Below are positions 19,275-28,553 of a DNA stretch of 64,000 nucleotides, piece by piece (the stretch's first letter is position 1; every line of letters starts with the position of its first letter). The stretch is from positions 930,001 through 994,000 of the forward strand of contig NZ_JAEDOX010000001.1 of assembly GCF_017872555.1 (NCBI RefSeq), given 5' to 3'. Under the pieces are notes generated by a model. That model was not told the DNA's origin, did not search any database, and saw only the letters and a program-made list of their open reading frames with translations. The stretch comes from Ruegeria sp. HKCCSA071. Lineage in GTDB: Bacteria > Pseudomonadota > Alphaproteobacteria > Rhodobacterales > Rhodobacteraceae. A program made the translations under genes and the position numbers.

Positions 19275-19646
19275 CTAACCCTGCCCCTGCACCAGCAGGT
19301 CCAGCATGTCCGAGATATCCTCGATCTCTTCCGCGATCACATGGGTCACCGAATGCGCCCGCTGCATCCGGCCTGTCACCTTCAGCAACCGCCCCGAGAT
19401 CACCGCACGGCGGAAGCGTTCGTAGATCTTGCGCCAGACCACCACGTTGACGATCCCGGTCTCATCCTCAAGCGTCAGAAAGATCACGCCTTTGGCCGTC
19501 CCCGGCCGCTGCCGCAGGATCACCAGCCCGGCCACGGCCACACGCGCCCCTTCGGGCGGGGCATCCAACTGGGCGGAGGGCAGACAGGACGGCGGTCGCG
19601 GCCAGTTCCGGTTTGAAACCGCGTGGTGAAAAGGGGCAACAAGCAT
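19275..19646 (-). pseudogene. dnaE2: 3' remnant of error-prone DNA polymerase dnaE2 fused to an SOS promoter
   Basis: The frame encodes 123 residues. From about residue 28 it matches the C-terminal OB-fold of DnaE2: VAVAGLVILRQRPGTAKGVI, then LTLEDETGIVNVVVW, then RLLKVTGRMQR and HVIAEEIEDISDML. All upstream polymerase domains (over 900 residues) are absent, and the usual basic tail after the OB-fold is cut short by a TAG. The first ATG lies 2 bp after a perfect LexA box, so the SOS promoter now abuts the tail of the operon. I read this as a deletion remnant of an imuA-imuB-dnaE2 cassette. A short expressed OB-fold protein cannot be excluded. Confidence 0.72.
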
Positions 19647-19648
19647 GA

Positions 19649-19663
19649 GAACAAAAATAGAAC
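19649..19663 (-). promoter_or_regulatory. LexA box (GTTC-N7-GTTC)
   Basis: On the - strand the site reads GTTC-TATTTTT-GTTC, a perfect alphaproteobacterial SOS box. It lies immediately upstream of the dnaE2 remnant. On the + strand it is about 110 bp upstream of the ferredoxin gene, which is less likely to be its target. Confidence 0.85.
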
Positions 19664-19707
19664 AAAATACAGGAAAGTCCAGACACGGCGTAAGGAGTCG
19701 CAAATGA

Positions 19708-20096
<389 letters not shown>

Positions 20097-20097
<1 letters not shown>

Positions 20098-20840
20098 TGC
20101 CCAACAAAGCGCCGCGTCAGCCCGCCCGCCTGTGGCAATGTCGGGTGCGCAGCGCTTTGCTCCCTTTTGGCCTGTGGTGCGCGCTGCCAATCGCCGTCGC
20201 GGCGGATACCATCACCGACGCCCGCTTCGCGGAACCAACCACGCGATACGCGCATGGCGTTTTGGGTGACAATATCGAATACGGCGCGCTGGAACTTGTG
20301 GTCGATGACACAGTCGTAACGGTTCGTCTGCCACAGGACCGTGTATTCGAAGACCTTGCGCCGCGTCTGGCAGACATCGACAGGGACGGCGCGGTTGAAG
20401 CAATTGTCGTTGAAACGCAGGACACAACAGGCGCTCAGCTTGCGATCTACAACGCCGCTGGCGAAAAAATCGCAGCCACACCTCATATCGGCGCACGATT
20501 CCGCTGGCTCGCCCCGGTCGGTGCTGCTGATCTGGATGGTGACGGCACTATTGAAATCGCCTATATTGACCGCCCCCACCTGGCCAAAACCCTGCGCATC
20601 TGGCGCTTCAAAGATGGTGGACTGACCGAAATCGCTGCTCTGCCCGGCCTGACCAACCACAAGATCGGTGAGGATTTCATTTCCGGCGGCCTGAGGAGCT
20701 GTGGCGACCATCCCGAAATGATCCTCGCCAGCGCCGACTGGTCGCGGATCATCCGCGTTTCCTATCAGGATGGCTGGCATCTGACGGACCTCGGTCCGCT
20801 CAAACACCGCGACAATCTCACATCAGCCCTGGATTGCTGA
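20097..20840 (+). CDS. Secreted VCBS/FG-GAP repeat protein
   Basis: 247 residues with an N-terminal signal peptide (about 18-35, ending AVAAD). Beta-propeller-like repeats follow, each with a Ca2+-binding Asp motif: ADIDRDGAVEAI (about 90) and AADLDGDGTIEIAY (about 140). Cys202 and Cys247 could form a disulfide. Its function is unknown; such domains often mediate extracytoplasmic binding. The TGATG overlap with the ferredoxin gene implies coupled translation, although one product is cytosolic and the other exported. Confidence 0.8.
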
Positions 20841-20845
20841 TCCGC

Positions 20846-20971
20846 TTCTTCATCTGGCCAAAAAGATCCTGGAGGGTGAGCAGTTGAAAGGAAATCGTCC
20901 AGTGGACGATTTCAACCGCGAACGCGCGCAGCGCCGGGAGGCCGCAAGGCCGAGGGGGCAAAGCCCCCTGC
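20846..20971. repeat. Interspersed palindromic repeat element, copy A
   Basis: Begins with CTTCATCTGGCC...ATCCTGGAGGG, a diverged form of the motif at 26833 and 43647. Three hairpins follow: AAATCGTCC/GGACGATTT (20892-20912), GGCC-GCAA-GGCC (20940-20951) and GGGGGC-AAA-GCCCCC (20954-20968). It fills the gap between the convergent VCBS gene and purD and may terminate both. Confidence 0.7.
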
Positions 20972-20975
20972 CCGA

Positions 20976-22244
20976 TCATCCCTCCAAAGCGCGCCAGCCG
21001 ATATCGCTGCGATAGAACCCTTCGGGCCAATCCACGGCATCAACCATCTGGTACACCCGGTCGCGCGCCTCTTGCAGCGTTTTTCCGCGCGCGGTCACGT
21101 TCAGAACGCGCCCGCCGACGGCCTGCACCTGCCCCGCAGCCTCGCTTGTGCCCGCATGAAACACCATGTTGCTGCTGTCCTCGGGCAAGCTGTCCAACCC
21201 TTTGATGACCGTGCCCTTCTCGTAGGTTCCCGGATAACCTTTGGCCGCCATCACGACCGTCATCGCGTGATCGTCAGCCCAGTTGACCCGCATTTCGCCC
21301 AGCCGCCCTTCGGCGGTGGCATGCAACAGGTCCATCGCCTGCGCGCCCAGACGCATCATCAGGACCTGACATTCCGGATCCCCGAAACGGACGTTATATT
21401 CCACAAGGCGCGGCTGGCCGTCCTTGATCATCAGCCCCGCATAAAGAATTCCCTGAAACGGCGTGCCCCGGCGCTTCATCTCGGCAATGGTGGGGCGCAC
21501 GATCTCTTCCATCGCGCGCGCTTCAACTTCCGCGCTCAGGACCGGCGCCGGAGAATAGGCACCCATCCCCCCGGTGTTCAGACCGGTATCCCCTTCGCCC
21601 ACCCGCTTGTGGTCTTGGGCCGTGCCGATAGACAGGATGTTTTGGCCGTCGCACAGAACAAACAAAGACGCCTCTTCGCCGTCCATAAACTCTTCGATCA
21701 CGACCTCGGCCCCGGCCCCGCCAAAGGCACCGCCGAACATGTCGTCAATGGCGTCAACCGCCGTGTCTTCGTCCATGGCCACGATCACGCCCTTGCCGGC
21801 GGCCAGACCATCGGCCTTGACCACGATGGGCGCGCCCTGTTCGCGGATATAGGCCTTGGCGGGCTCGGGCGCGGTGAACCGCGCATAAGCGGCGGTGGGC
21901 GCATGTGCCGCGTCGCAGATTTCCTTGGTAAAGCTTTTCGAGGCTTCCAGCCGGGCCGCTTCGGCAGACGGTCCGAAAACCAGCACCCCGGCCTCGCGCA
22001 AGCGATCCGCCACTCCGGCGGCCAAGGGGGCCTCGGGACCGACAATCACGAAATCAATCGCGTTTTCCTCGGCAAAGCTGACGACGGCCCCGCCGTTTTC
22101 GATATCCAGAGCGGCACACTCCGCGATCTGAGCGATCCCGGCATTGCCCGGCGCCACGATCAGACGGTCGCATTTGGGGTTTTGCATCACTGCCCAGGCC
22201 AGGCTGTGTTCGCGCCCGCCGCTGCCGAGAATAAGGATGTTCAT
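20976..22244 (-). CDS. purD: Phosphoribosylamine--glycine ligase
   Basis: Second step of purine synthesis: 5-phosphoribosylamine + glycine + ATP to GAR. The 422 residues begin [17 protein letters not shown]. The ATP-grasp region contains [16 protein letters not shown] and [16 protein letters not shown] (about residues 115-155). The conserved TGGMGAYSP occurs near 220 and [17 protein letters not shown] near 285. Start ATG 22244 is set by the family N-terminus; 73 in-frame codons upstream overlap xseA. It is divergent from xseA with about 75 bp between them. Confidence 0.97.
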   Translation of the reverse strand: MNILILGSGGREHSLAWAVMQNPKCDRLIVAPGNAGIAQIAECAALDIENGGAVVSFAEENAIDFVIVGPEAPLAAGVADRLREAGVLVFGPSAEAARLEASKSFTKEICDAAHAPTAAYARFTAPEPAKAYIREQGAPIVVKADGLAAGKGVIVAMDEDTAVDAIDDMFGGAFGGAGAEVVIEEFMDGEEASLFVLCDGQNILSIGTAQDHKRVGEGDTGLNTGGMGAYSPAPVLSAEVEARAMEEIVRPTIAEMKRRGTPFQGILYAGLMIKDGQPRLVEYNVRFGDPECQVLMMRLGAQAMDLLHATAEGRLGEMRVNWADDHAMTVVMAAKGYPGTYEKGTVIKGLDSLPEDSSNMVFHAGTSEAAGQVQAVGGRVLNVTARGKTLQEARDRVYQMVDAVDWPEGFYRSDIGWRALEG

Positions 22245-22320
22245 GGGGTCGTCTCCGATCTGCTTGGCCTCGCCTGCGCGGCGTTCTAAGCTGGGTGAGC
22301 AATTGAAACAAGGCGCTGAA

Positions 22321-23805
22321 ATGTCCGACCTGCTTGATGACCCGATTCCGGGCCAAAACACCCCTGAATACACGGTTTCCGAGGTATCGGGCGAGGTGAA
22401 GCGCACGCTGGAAGGCGCGTTCGGGCGAATCCGCGTGCGCGGCGAAGTTGGCCGCGTGTTCAAGGCCCGATCCGGGCACCTGTACTACGACATCAAGGAC
22501 GACCGTAACGTTTTGGCCTGCACGACATGGAAGGGTCAGGTTTCCAGCCTCTCAGTCGTGCCAGAGGAAGGACTGGAGGTTGTCGTCACCGGTCGCCTGA
22601 CCGCTTTTGGCGCACAGTCCAAATACAACCTGAATGTCGATGAAGTTGCCGTTGCCGGTCAGGGCGCACTTATGGCCTTGCTGGAAAAGCGCAAGAAACA
22701 GCTTGAGGCCGAAGGTTTGTTTGCGCCCGAGCGTAAGAAGCCCCTGCCGTATCTTCCGCAGATCATCGGCGTTGTGACATCGCCTTCGGGCGCGGTGATC
22801 CGTGACATTCTGCACCGGCTTCGGGACAGGTTCCCGCGCAAGGTGCTGATCTGGCCGGTGGCCGTGCAGGGTGCAAACTGCGCCCCCGAGGTTACCCGCG
22901 CCATCGAAGGGTTCAACCAGTTGACACCCGGTGGCGCGCTGCCCCGTCCTGACCTGATCATCGTGGCCCGTGGCGGTGGGTCGATCGAAGATCTTTGGGG
23001 CTTCAACGAAGAGAGTGTCGCGCGCGCCGCCGCCGCATCGGACATACCGCTGATTTCGGCCGTTGGGCATGAAACCGACACGACCCTGATCGATTTCGTT
23101 TCGGACCGCCGTGCGCCTACACCCACAGCTGCGGCAGAGCTGGCCGTGCCGGTCCGCATCGAACTGCTCGCCTGGACCGGCGAGCAAGGCGCCCGCCTGT
23201 CGCGCGCGGCAACGGATGCGGTGCAGCGCCGTTCGCAAAGGCTGCGCGATTTGTCCCGCGCCCTGCCGCGCCCGGAAAGTTTGTTGAATTCCCCCCGTCA
23301 ACGCCTTGATTTGATTGCGGATCGCTTGACCCCGGCTTTGACACGAGGAGTGCAAAACCGTCGCCTGCAAGTGGTGGAACTGTCGGCCCATCTGCGCCCG
23401 TCAACTCTGCGCACTCTGGTCTCGGCCCGGCAGGAATCATTGCGCAACCTGTCTTCACGCCTGTCCCTGCGCCCGTTTCAACGCGAGATCGGCCAGCACG
23501 CGCAAAACCTTGCCCGGCTTGCTGATCGGATGAACGCGGCGCAGACCACGCGGCTGGATCGTCTGAAACATCAGCTTGAGGCCACTGACCGCCTGCGCGA
23601 AACGCTCAGCTACAAGGCGACGCTGGAACGCGGATATGCCGTGGTCCGCGCAGATGGGAATGTCATCACGACCAAAGCCGAGGCCGCAAAACATACAGCG
23701 CTGGACATCGAATTCGCCGATGGCATCCTTGGCACCGGGACAGCCGTAAAGCAGCCCAACCGGAAATCCAAACCGGATGCACCAGATCAGGGATCGTTGT
23801 TCTAA
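22321..23805 (+). CDS. xseA: Exodeoxyribonuclease VII large subunit
   Basis: Large subunit of the XseA/XseB complex that degrades single-stranded DNA into oligonucleotides. The 494 residues have the N-terminal OB-fold (about 25-125, with IRVRGEVGRVFKARSGHLYY). The catalytic region follows with GVVTSPSGAVIRDILHRL, IIVARGGGSIEDLWGFN and ISAVGHETDTTLIDFVSDRR. A helical XseB-binding part ends near LERGYAVVRA. The start at 22321 is set by the OB-fold; upstream in-frame codons overlap purD on the other strand. xseB is not in the window. Confidence 0.97.
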   Translation: MSDLLDDPIPGQNTPEYTVSEVSGEVKRTLEGAFGRIRVRGEVGRVFKARSGHLYYDIKDDRNVLACTTWKGQVSSLSVVPEEGLEVVVTGRLTAFGAQSKYNLNVDEVAVAGQGALMALLEKRKKQLEAEGLFAPERKKPLPYLPQIIGVVTSPSGAVIRDILHRLRDRFPRKVLIWPVAVQGANCAPEVTRAIEGFNQLTPGGALPRPDLIIVARGGGSIEDLWGFNEESVARAAAASDIPLISAVGHETDTTLIDFVSDRRAPTPTAAAELAVPVRIELLAWTGEQGARLSRAATDAVQRRSQRLRDLSRALPRPESLLNSPRQRLDLIADRLTPALTRGVQNRRLQVVELSAHLRPSTLRTLVSARQESLRNLSSRLSLRPFQREIGQHAQNLARLADRMNAAQTTRLDRLKHQLEATDRLRETLSYKATLERGYAVVRADGNVITTKAEAAKHTALDIEFADGILGTGTAVKQPNRKSKPDAPDQGSLF

Positions 23806-23808
23806 GCC

Positions 23809-24450
23809 ATGCTGACAATCTGGGGCCGCAAAACGTCATCGAATGTTCAGGCCCTGATGTGGTGCGTCGGAGAGCTGGATCTGCGCTGTCATCGCCACGA
23901 TGCAGGGCACAGGTTCGGCGGGCTGGACACCGATGCCTTTCGCAAGCTGAACCCGAACGGCACCATCCCAGTATTACAGGATGGCAATAACCCACCGCTG
24001 TGGGAGACCGGCGCAATCCTGCGCTATCTGGCGAATGCCTATGGCGGGAATGCCTTCTGGCCACGCGACCCGGTTCAACGGGCCGAAATCGACAAATGGG
24101 CGGAATGGGCCAAGATCAATGTCGCAATGGATTTCACAGTGCCCGTGTTCTGGCAGGTTGTGCGGACGGCCCCGGCGCAGCAGGACCAACACGCGATTGA
24201 GCAGGCCGTTGCCGCACTGGACAGCAAACTGGAACTTGCCGACACCCGGCTGTCAGAAAACACCTACCTGTGCGGGTCCGATCTGACGCTGGCCGATATT
24301 CAGCTGGGACATATCCTTTACCGCTATTACGACATCGGCATATCCCGCGCGCTCCTGCCAAACCTGCGTCGCTATTACGAAAAGCTGACAGAAAGACGCC
24401 CGTATCAGGAGCATGTCATGCTCAGCTATGATGAGCTTCGAGTGACCTAG
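23809..24450 (+). CDS. Glutathione S-transferase family protein
   Basis: 213 residues. The N-terminal thioredoxin-like domain has GRKTSSNVQALMW, the active-site Ser motif of theta/beta-like GSTs, followed by NPNGTIPVLQDG and WETGAILRYLA. The C-terminal helical domain has SDLTLADIQLGHILY. Substrate unknown. It starts 3 bp after the xseA stop and meets the next gene tail to tail with zero spacing. Confidence 0.92.
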   Translation: MLTIWGRKTSSNVQALMWCVGELDLRCHRHDAGHRFGGLDTDAFRKLNPNGTIPVLQDGNNPPLWETGAILRYLANAYGGNAFWPRDPVQRAEIDKWAEWAKINVAMDFTVPVFWQVVRTAPAQQDQHAIEQAVAALDSKLELADTRLSENTYLCGSDLTLADIQLGHILYRYYDIGISRALLPNLRRYYEKLTERRPYQEHVMLSYDELRVT

Positions 24451-24846
24451 TCAGACCCCGACATCGGGGCCATAACACACCATTTCTTCCCCGATATCTT
24501 CCGCCTCGTACAGCTCGGTCGCCTGCGGGTCGCCTTCAAACTGCGCGACAAGGCCACCGCCAGATCGCGTAAAGACCCAGCATTGCGGGTCAAACCGGTC
24601 TTCGTAGATGAAACAAATCTGCTCTTCCTGCTGATACCAGACACCTTCCTTGCAATCGCCATCCAGAAAAGACCAGATCACGCGGCGGTTGGGCAAATAA
24701 CGTTCGACCCCGTAGACCTGCCCTTCGAACCCGTAAAACAGGGTCTTGCCCCGCGTATAGGTGTCGAATTCGGGGCCGGACAAAGGGGTTTGGGCCGCAG
24801 CGGGCAGCGTGGCAAAACAGGCGAGAATCATCAGCGCTCGGAACAT
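24451..24846 (-). CDS. Secreted hypothetical protein
   Basis: 131 residues with a signal peptide (1-18, ending AAAQ). The mature domain is rich in aromatic residues and has four cysteines (CKEG, QICF, PQCW, MVCYG), which could form two disulfides in the periplasm. No known family is recognised, but the composition and signal look genuine. Its TGA abuts the stop of the convergent GST gene. Confidence 0.72.
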   Translation of the reverse strand: MFRALMILACFATLPAAAQTPLSGPEFDTYTRGKTLFYGFEGQVYGVERYLPNRRVIWSFLDGDCKEGVWYQQEEQICFIYEDRFDPQCWVFTRSGGGLVAQFEGDPQATELYEAEDIGEEMVCYGPDVGV

Positions 24847-24986
24847 ATGCCCATTGTGTCAGATGCGATCCCGCTATGCCATTCACCCTTTGGCCAGGGG
24901 TTAGGGAAACACGCTTAACTCCACGTAAGCGCTTGATTATATGCCGCGCTCGGGATGAAGGTATTCGAAAACCGCGGTGAGGTCAC

Positions 24987-25625
24987 ATGACAACCCTTCT
25001 CTTTTGGATCGCCCTAGGCTGCGCATTGGGATACCTGCCCCTGACGGCCCGACCGGCCGGTTCCTTGCGCACTGTGCTGAAGACCGCCTCGGTCGCCATG
25101 CTGGCAGCCATTGCGATTCTGCAAGGCGGCCCATGGATGCTGGTCGTTGCGCTTGCCCTGTGCGCGACCGGGGACGCGTTGTTGTCGCGTGAAACGGATG
25201 CCACGTTCATGGCCGGCATTGCCGCTTTTGCCGCCGGGCATCTCGCCTATATCGCCCTGTTCCTGTCTCATCCCGCCAGTTCCGCCAGCCTGATCTGGGA
25301 TGCCCCCGCGATCGTGTGGTCTCTGGTCATTCTGGGCATTGTCATGGCCACCCTGCTTGCCCCCCGCGCCGGAGACCTGAAAGGCCCTGTTCTGGCCTAT
25401 ATACCGATCATCCTTGGCATGGGGATCACCGTGCTGGCCCTGCCCCAGACAGGTGCCTTGCGATGGGCGTTCCCTGCTGCAATCGCCTTCATCGCGTCCG
25501 ATCTGATCCTTGCAACGGAAAAGTTCCTGCTGTCTGCGAACCATCCCGCCCACAAGCTGACGCCCTATCTGATCTGGCCGCTCTACTGGGGCGCGCAATT
25601 TGGTTTCGTCTTCGCTTTTGCGTGA
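24987..25625 (+). CDS. Lysoplasmalogenase family (YhhN/TMEM86) membrane protein
   Basis: 212 residues, seven or eight membrane helices. The family's acidic motifs are present: ATGDALLSRE near residue 60 and FIASDLILATEKF near residue 170. TMEM86 relatives cleave the vinyl-ether bond of lysoplasmalogens; the bacterial role is inferred. The C-terminus has the typical YLIWPLYWGAQ. It lies upstream of ftsY on the same strand. Confidence 0.88.
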   Translation: MTTLLFWIALGCALGYLPLTARPAGSLRTVLKTASVAMLAAIAILQGGPWMLVVALALCATGDALLSRETDATFMAGIAAFAAGHLAYIALFLSHPASSASLIWDAPAIVWSLVILGIVMATLLAPRAGDLKGPVLAYIPIILGMGITVLALPQTGALRWAFPAAIAFIASDLILATEKFLLSANHPAHKLTPYLIWPLYWGAQFGFVFAFA

Positions 25626-25683
25626 CCCTTTGCAACTGCCGCAAATCCGCATTAGGTGAAAGGAACACCTGCGGAGACCAAAT

Positions 25684-26826
25684 ATGGCGTTTTTCTCAAA
25701 GCTAAAGGACAAGCTGTTCAAATCCTCATCCCGCCTCGAACAGGGGCTGGACGCCATCGTCGAGGATGGTGGCGAGGAAACCGCCGCGCCCGACCCTGTC
25801 CTCCCCGAACCTGAGCCCGCGCCGCAACCGGTTCCCGAAATCCCGACCACTGAACCGGCTCTGGAACCGCCTGAACAACCTGCCCCCGCCCCGGCGGACC
25901 CCAAGCCCATTGCCCCGCCACCAGAAATCCCTGAATCCAAAGGCATCCTGAACCGCCTGTTCAGCCGCGGCAGCGCTGCCACAGAAATGCGCCGCACGCT
26001 GGATGACGATATGCTCGAGCAGCTCGAAGAGCTGCTGATTGCTTCTGACATGGGCGTCGACACCGCCCTGCGTGTCACCTCGAACATGGCCGAGGGACGC
26101 TTTGGACGCAAACTCTCGACCCGGGAAATCAAACAGTTGCTGGCGCAGGAAGTGGCCCGCGTGATGGAACCTGTGGCCAGGCCTCTGCCGATCTATCCCA
26201 AACGTCCACAAGTGGTGCTGGTCGTCGGTGTCAACGGTTCGGGCAAGACCACGACCATCGGCAAACTGGCCAGCCAGTTCAAGCAGGCTGGCAAAAAAGT
26301 CGTCATCGCCGCCGGTGACACCTTTCGTGCTGCGGCCGTCGAACAGCTGCAAGTCTGGGGCGACCGCGCCGGGGTTCCGGTTCTGACCGCGCCCGAGGGC
26401 TCGGACCCCGCCAGCCTCGCCTTTGACGCGCTGACCCGGGCTCAGGCCGAAGGCGCGGACCTGCTGATGATCGACACCGCCGGACGCCTGCAAAACCGCA
26501 CCGACCTGATGGAGGAGCTGGCCAAGATCGTCCGCGTCATCCGCAAGGTTGACGATACCGCGCCGCACAACACCTTGCTGGTCCTCGACGCCACTACAGG
26601 TCAGAACGCGCTGAGCCAGGTGGAAACCTTTCGCAAGCTGGCCGATGTCTCGGGCCTGATCATGACCAAGCTGGACGGAACCGCCAAGGGCGGCGTGCTG
26701 GTCGCTCTGGCCGACAAGTTCGGCCTGCCGATCCATGCAATCGGGGTGGGAGAGCAAATCGATGACCTTGCCCCCTTCGACCCCGATGAATTCGCCGCCG
26801 CCCTGACCGGGCTCGACAAGGGCTGA
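25684..26826 (+). CDS. ftsY: Signal recognition particle receptor FtsY
   Basis: SRP receptor GTPase that docks ribosome-nascent chain complexes to SecYEG. The 380 residues have a membrane-targeting start (FFSKLKDKLFKSSSRLE), a Pro/Glu-rich linker (about 40-90), the helical N domain, then the G domain. G-domain motifs are GVNGSGKTTTIGKLA (G1), GDTFRAAAVEQL (G2), DTAGRLQ (G3) and TKLDGTAKGG (G4). Length and order are normal. A repeat element follows directly after the stop. Confidence 0.97.
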   Translation: MAFFSKLKDKLFKSSSRLEQGLDAIVEDGGEETAAPDPVLPEPEPAPQPVPEIPTTEPALEPPEQPAPAPADPKPIAPPPEIPESKGILNRLFSRGSAATEMRRTLDDDMLEQLEELLIASDMGVDTALRVTSNMAEGRFGRKLSTREIKQLLAQEVARVMEPVARPLPIYPKRPQVVLVVGVNGSGKTTTIGKLASQFKQAGKKVVIAAGDTFRAAAVEQLQVWGDRAGVPVLTAPEGSDPASLAFDALTRAQAEGADLLMIDTAGRLQNRTDLMEELAKIVRVIRKVDDTAPHNTLLVLDATTGQNALSQVETFRKLADVSGLIMTKLDGTAKGGVLVALADKFGLPIHAIGVGEQIDDLAPFDPDEFAAALTGLDKG

Positions 26827-26832
26827 TCCGCC

Positions 26833-26883
26833 TCTTCATCTGGCCCTAAATATCCTCGGGGGTGTGGGGGCAGACAGCCCCCA
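26833..26883. repeat. Interspersed palindromic repeat element, copy B
   Basis: CTTCATCTGGCCCTAAATATCCTCGGGGG is followed by the hairpin TGGGGGC-AGACA-GCCCCCA (26865-26883). This is the same core as at 43647 and the diverged copy at 20846. It separates ftsY from the DMT permease gene. Confidence 0.75.
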
Positions 26884-26914
26884 CCCCTCTCCGCCCGGCA
26901 AAAGGTTTGCGTAT

Positions 26915-27817
26915 TTGAGCAACTGGCTGATCTCACTTGAAGGCACCGAAGCCGGTCACCAACTGGCGCTGGCACTGGCGTTGATGGCTGCCTTCCTGCA
27001 CGCCGCGTTCGGGGCGCTACAGAAAGGCCGCCATGATCCATGGCTGTCCCGTGGCGCCATTGACGCCAGCTATGGTCTGATGGCCGCCCCGTTTGCTTTT
27101 TTCGTGGTGCCCTGGCCTGAACCTCATATGTGGCCGATCTTCGCCCTCGCCTGGCTGATCCACATTGCCTACAAGACGCTGCAAGCCGCAGCGTACACCA
27201 AAGGGTCCTACACGGTCGTCTATCCGGTGGTGCGCGGGACAGGTCCGCTGTTCACTGTCATCGGTGCCTATCTTCTGTTCGGCGAAACATTCTCGGCCGT
27301 TCAATGGCTGGGCGTGGCCACCTTGTTGGCCGGGATATTTGGGTTGGCCGCCTACAACTTCAGGTTCCTGGAAACCAACAGGGATACGCTGGGCATCGCG
27401 TTGACACTGGCGATCATCACAGGCCTGTTTGTCGCCCTCTACACCACCTATGACGCCTATGGCATTCGCGCCACCGCCGACCCGTTCACATTTCTGGCCT
27501 GGTTCTTCATGATCGACGGCGCGGCCATGCCGATCTATGCCTTCCTCAGATGGCGCGCGATGACGCATCGCCCTGCACCCGGCCCGCTGATGTTGCGGGG
27601 GCTGGCCGGCGGGATCATCGCGCCTTTGTCCTTCGGTTCGATCATGCTGGCCACACGACTGGACAAAGTCGGCGAAGCCGCCGTGCTGCGCGAAACCTCA
27701 ACCGTCTTTGCGGCGCTGATCGGCTGGCTTGTCCTGAAGGAAACCGTTGGCCCAAGGCGCATTGCATTGATGGCATTGATTGCACTCGGCGCCGTAATAG
27801 TTGAAATGGGCGGGTAA
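26915..27817 (+). CDS. EamA/DMT-type transporter
   Basis: 300-residue inner-membrane permease with about ten helices in two EamA halves; the second half ends LIGWLVLKETVGPRRIALM. I place the start at TTG 26915 because AAAAGG lies about 9 nt upstream. The alternative GTG at 26864 lies inside the palindromic repeat and would add 17 repeat-derived residues. The substrate cannot be inferred. The motif VVYPVVRGTGPLFTV in the first half is conserved in this subgroup. Followed at 16 bp by ispZ. Confidence 0.85.
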   Translation: MSNWLISLEGTEAGHQLALALALMAAFLHAAFGALQKGRHDPWLSRGAIDASYGLMAAPFAFFVVPWPEPHMWPIFALAWLIHIAYKTLQAAAYTKGSYTVVYPVVRGTGPLFTVIGAYLLFGETFSAVQWLGVATLLAGIFGLAAYNFRFLETNRDTLGIALTLAIITGLFVALYTTYDAYGIRATADPFTFLAWFFMIDGAAMPIYAFLRWRAMTHRPAPGPLMLRGLAGGIIAPLSFGSIMLATRLDKVGEAAVLRETSTVFAALIGWLVLKETVGPRRIALMALIALGAVIVEMGG

Positions 27818-27833
27818 GCAGCAGGACATACCG

Positions 27834-28439
27834 ATGACAGCCAAAAAAGACATCAACCCATTTCTGAAACAGGCGTTGGAGCTTGGCCCGCCGCTGGCCT
27901 TCTTCTTCATCTACCTGCGCTTGCGTGATGACAGCTTTCTGATCGGTGGCACCGAATATTCCGGCTTTATCATCGCGACGATTATCTTCGTCCCCCTGAT
28001 GCTGGGGGCAATGGGTATCCTGTGGTACCTCACCGGCCAGCTTAGCCGGATGCAGATTTTCACGGCCTTCATGGTTATTTTCTTCGGCAGCCTGACCGCA
28101 TGGTTCAATGACGAGCGGTTTTTCAAGATGAAAACCACGCTTGTCTATGGCCTGTTCGCCCTGATCCTTGGCATCGGGTTGCTGCAAAAGAAATCTTATC
28201 TGGCCTACGTATTGGATGAATTGCTGCCTATGAAGCACGAAGGCTGGATGATTCTGACACGCCGCCTTTGCGCCTGTTTCGCTGTTCTGGCCGCGGCAAA
28301 CGAGTTTGTCTGGCGCACCATGTCGACCGACCTTTGGGTCAAGATCGAGACCTTCGGATTTCCCATTGCGCTGATGGCCTTCCTGATGCTGCAATTCAGC
28401 ATCCTGCAACGCTATATGGACGACCCGGAACAGAAATAG
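27834..28439 (+). CDS. yciB: Inner membrane-spanning protein YciB / septation protein IspZ
   Basis: 201 residues with five or six helices. Family motifs are ELGPPLAFFFIY at the start, FGSLTAWFNDERFFKMKTTL in the middle and ANEFVWRTMSTDLWVKIETF near the end. YciB/IspZ proteins act in cell envelope maintenance and septation. The start at ATG 27834 has AGCAGGA upstream. Probably cotranscribed with the DMT gene before it. Confidence 0.94.
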   Translation: MTAKKDINPFLKQALELGPPLAFFFIYLRLRDDSFLIGGTEYSGFIIATIIFVPLMLGAMGILWYLTGQLSRMQIFTAFMVIFFGSLTAWFNDERFFKMKTTLVYGLFALILGIGLLQKKSYLAYVLDELLPMKHEGWMILTRRLCACFAVLAAANEFVWRTMSTDLWVKIETFGFPIALMAFLMLQFSILQRYMDDPEQK

Positions 28440-28553
28440 CTGTTCTGACGTCGCCATACCTGCAAAATCAAACAAAATTCTTGGCTTAGCCGCCGAGCTA
28501 TGGGAAGTTGTGTCACCACCCACACTCACACCTTGCCCAAGATCGGTGTATAC

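Noticed and set aside
21072-22289. 405-codon + strand ORF
   Set aside because: Antisense of purD, low in aromatic/hydrophobic order, no family.
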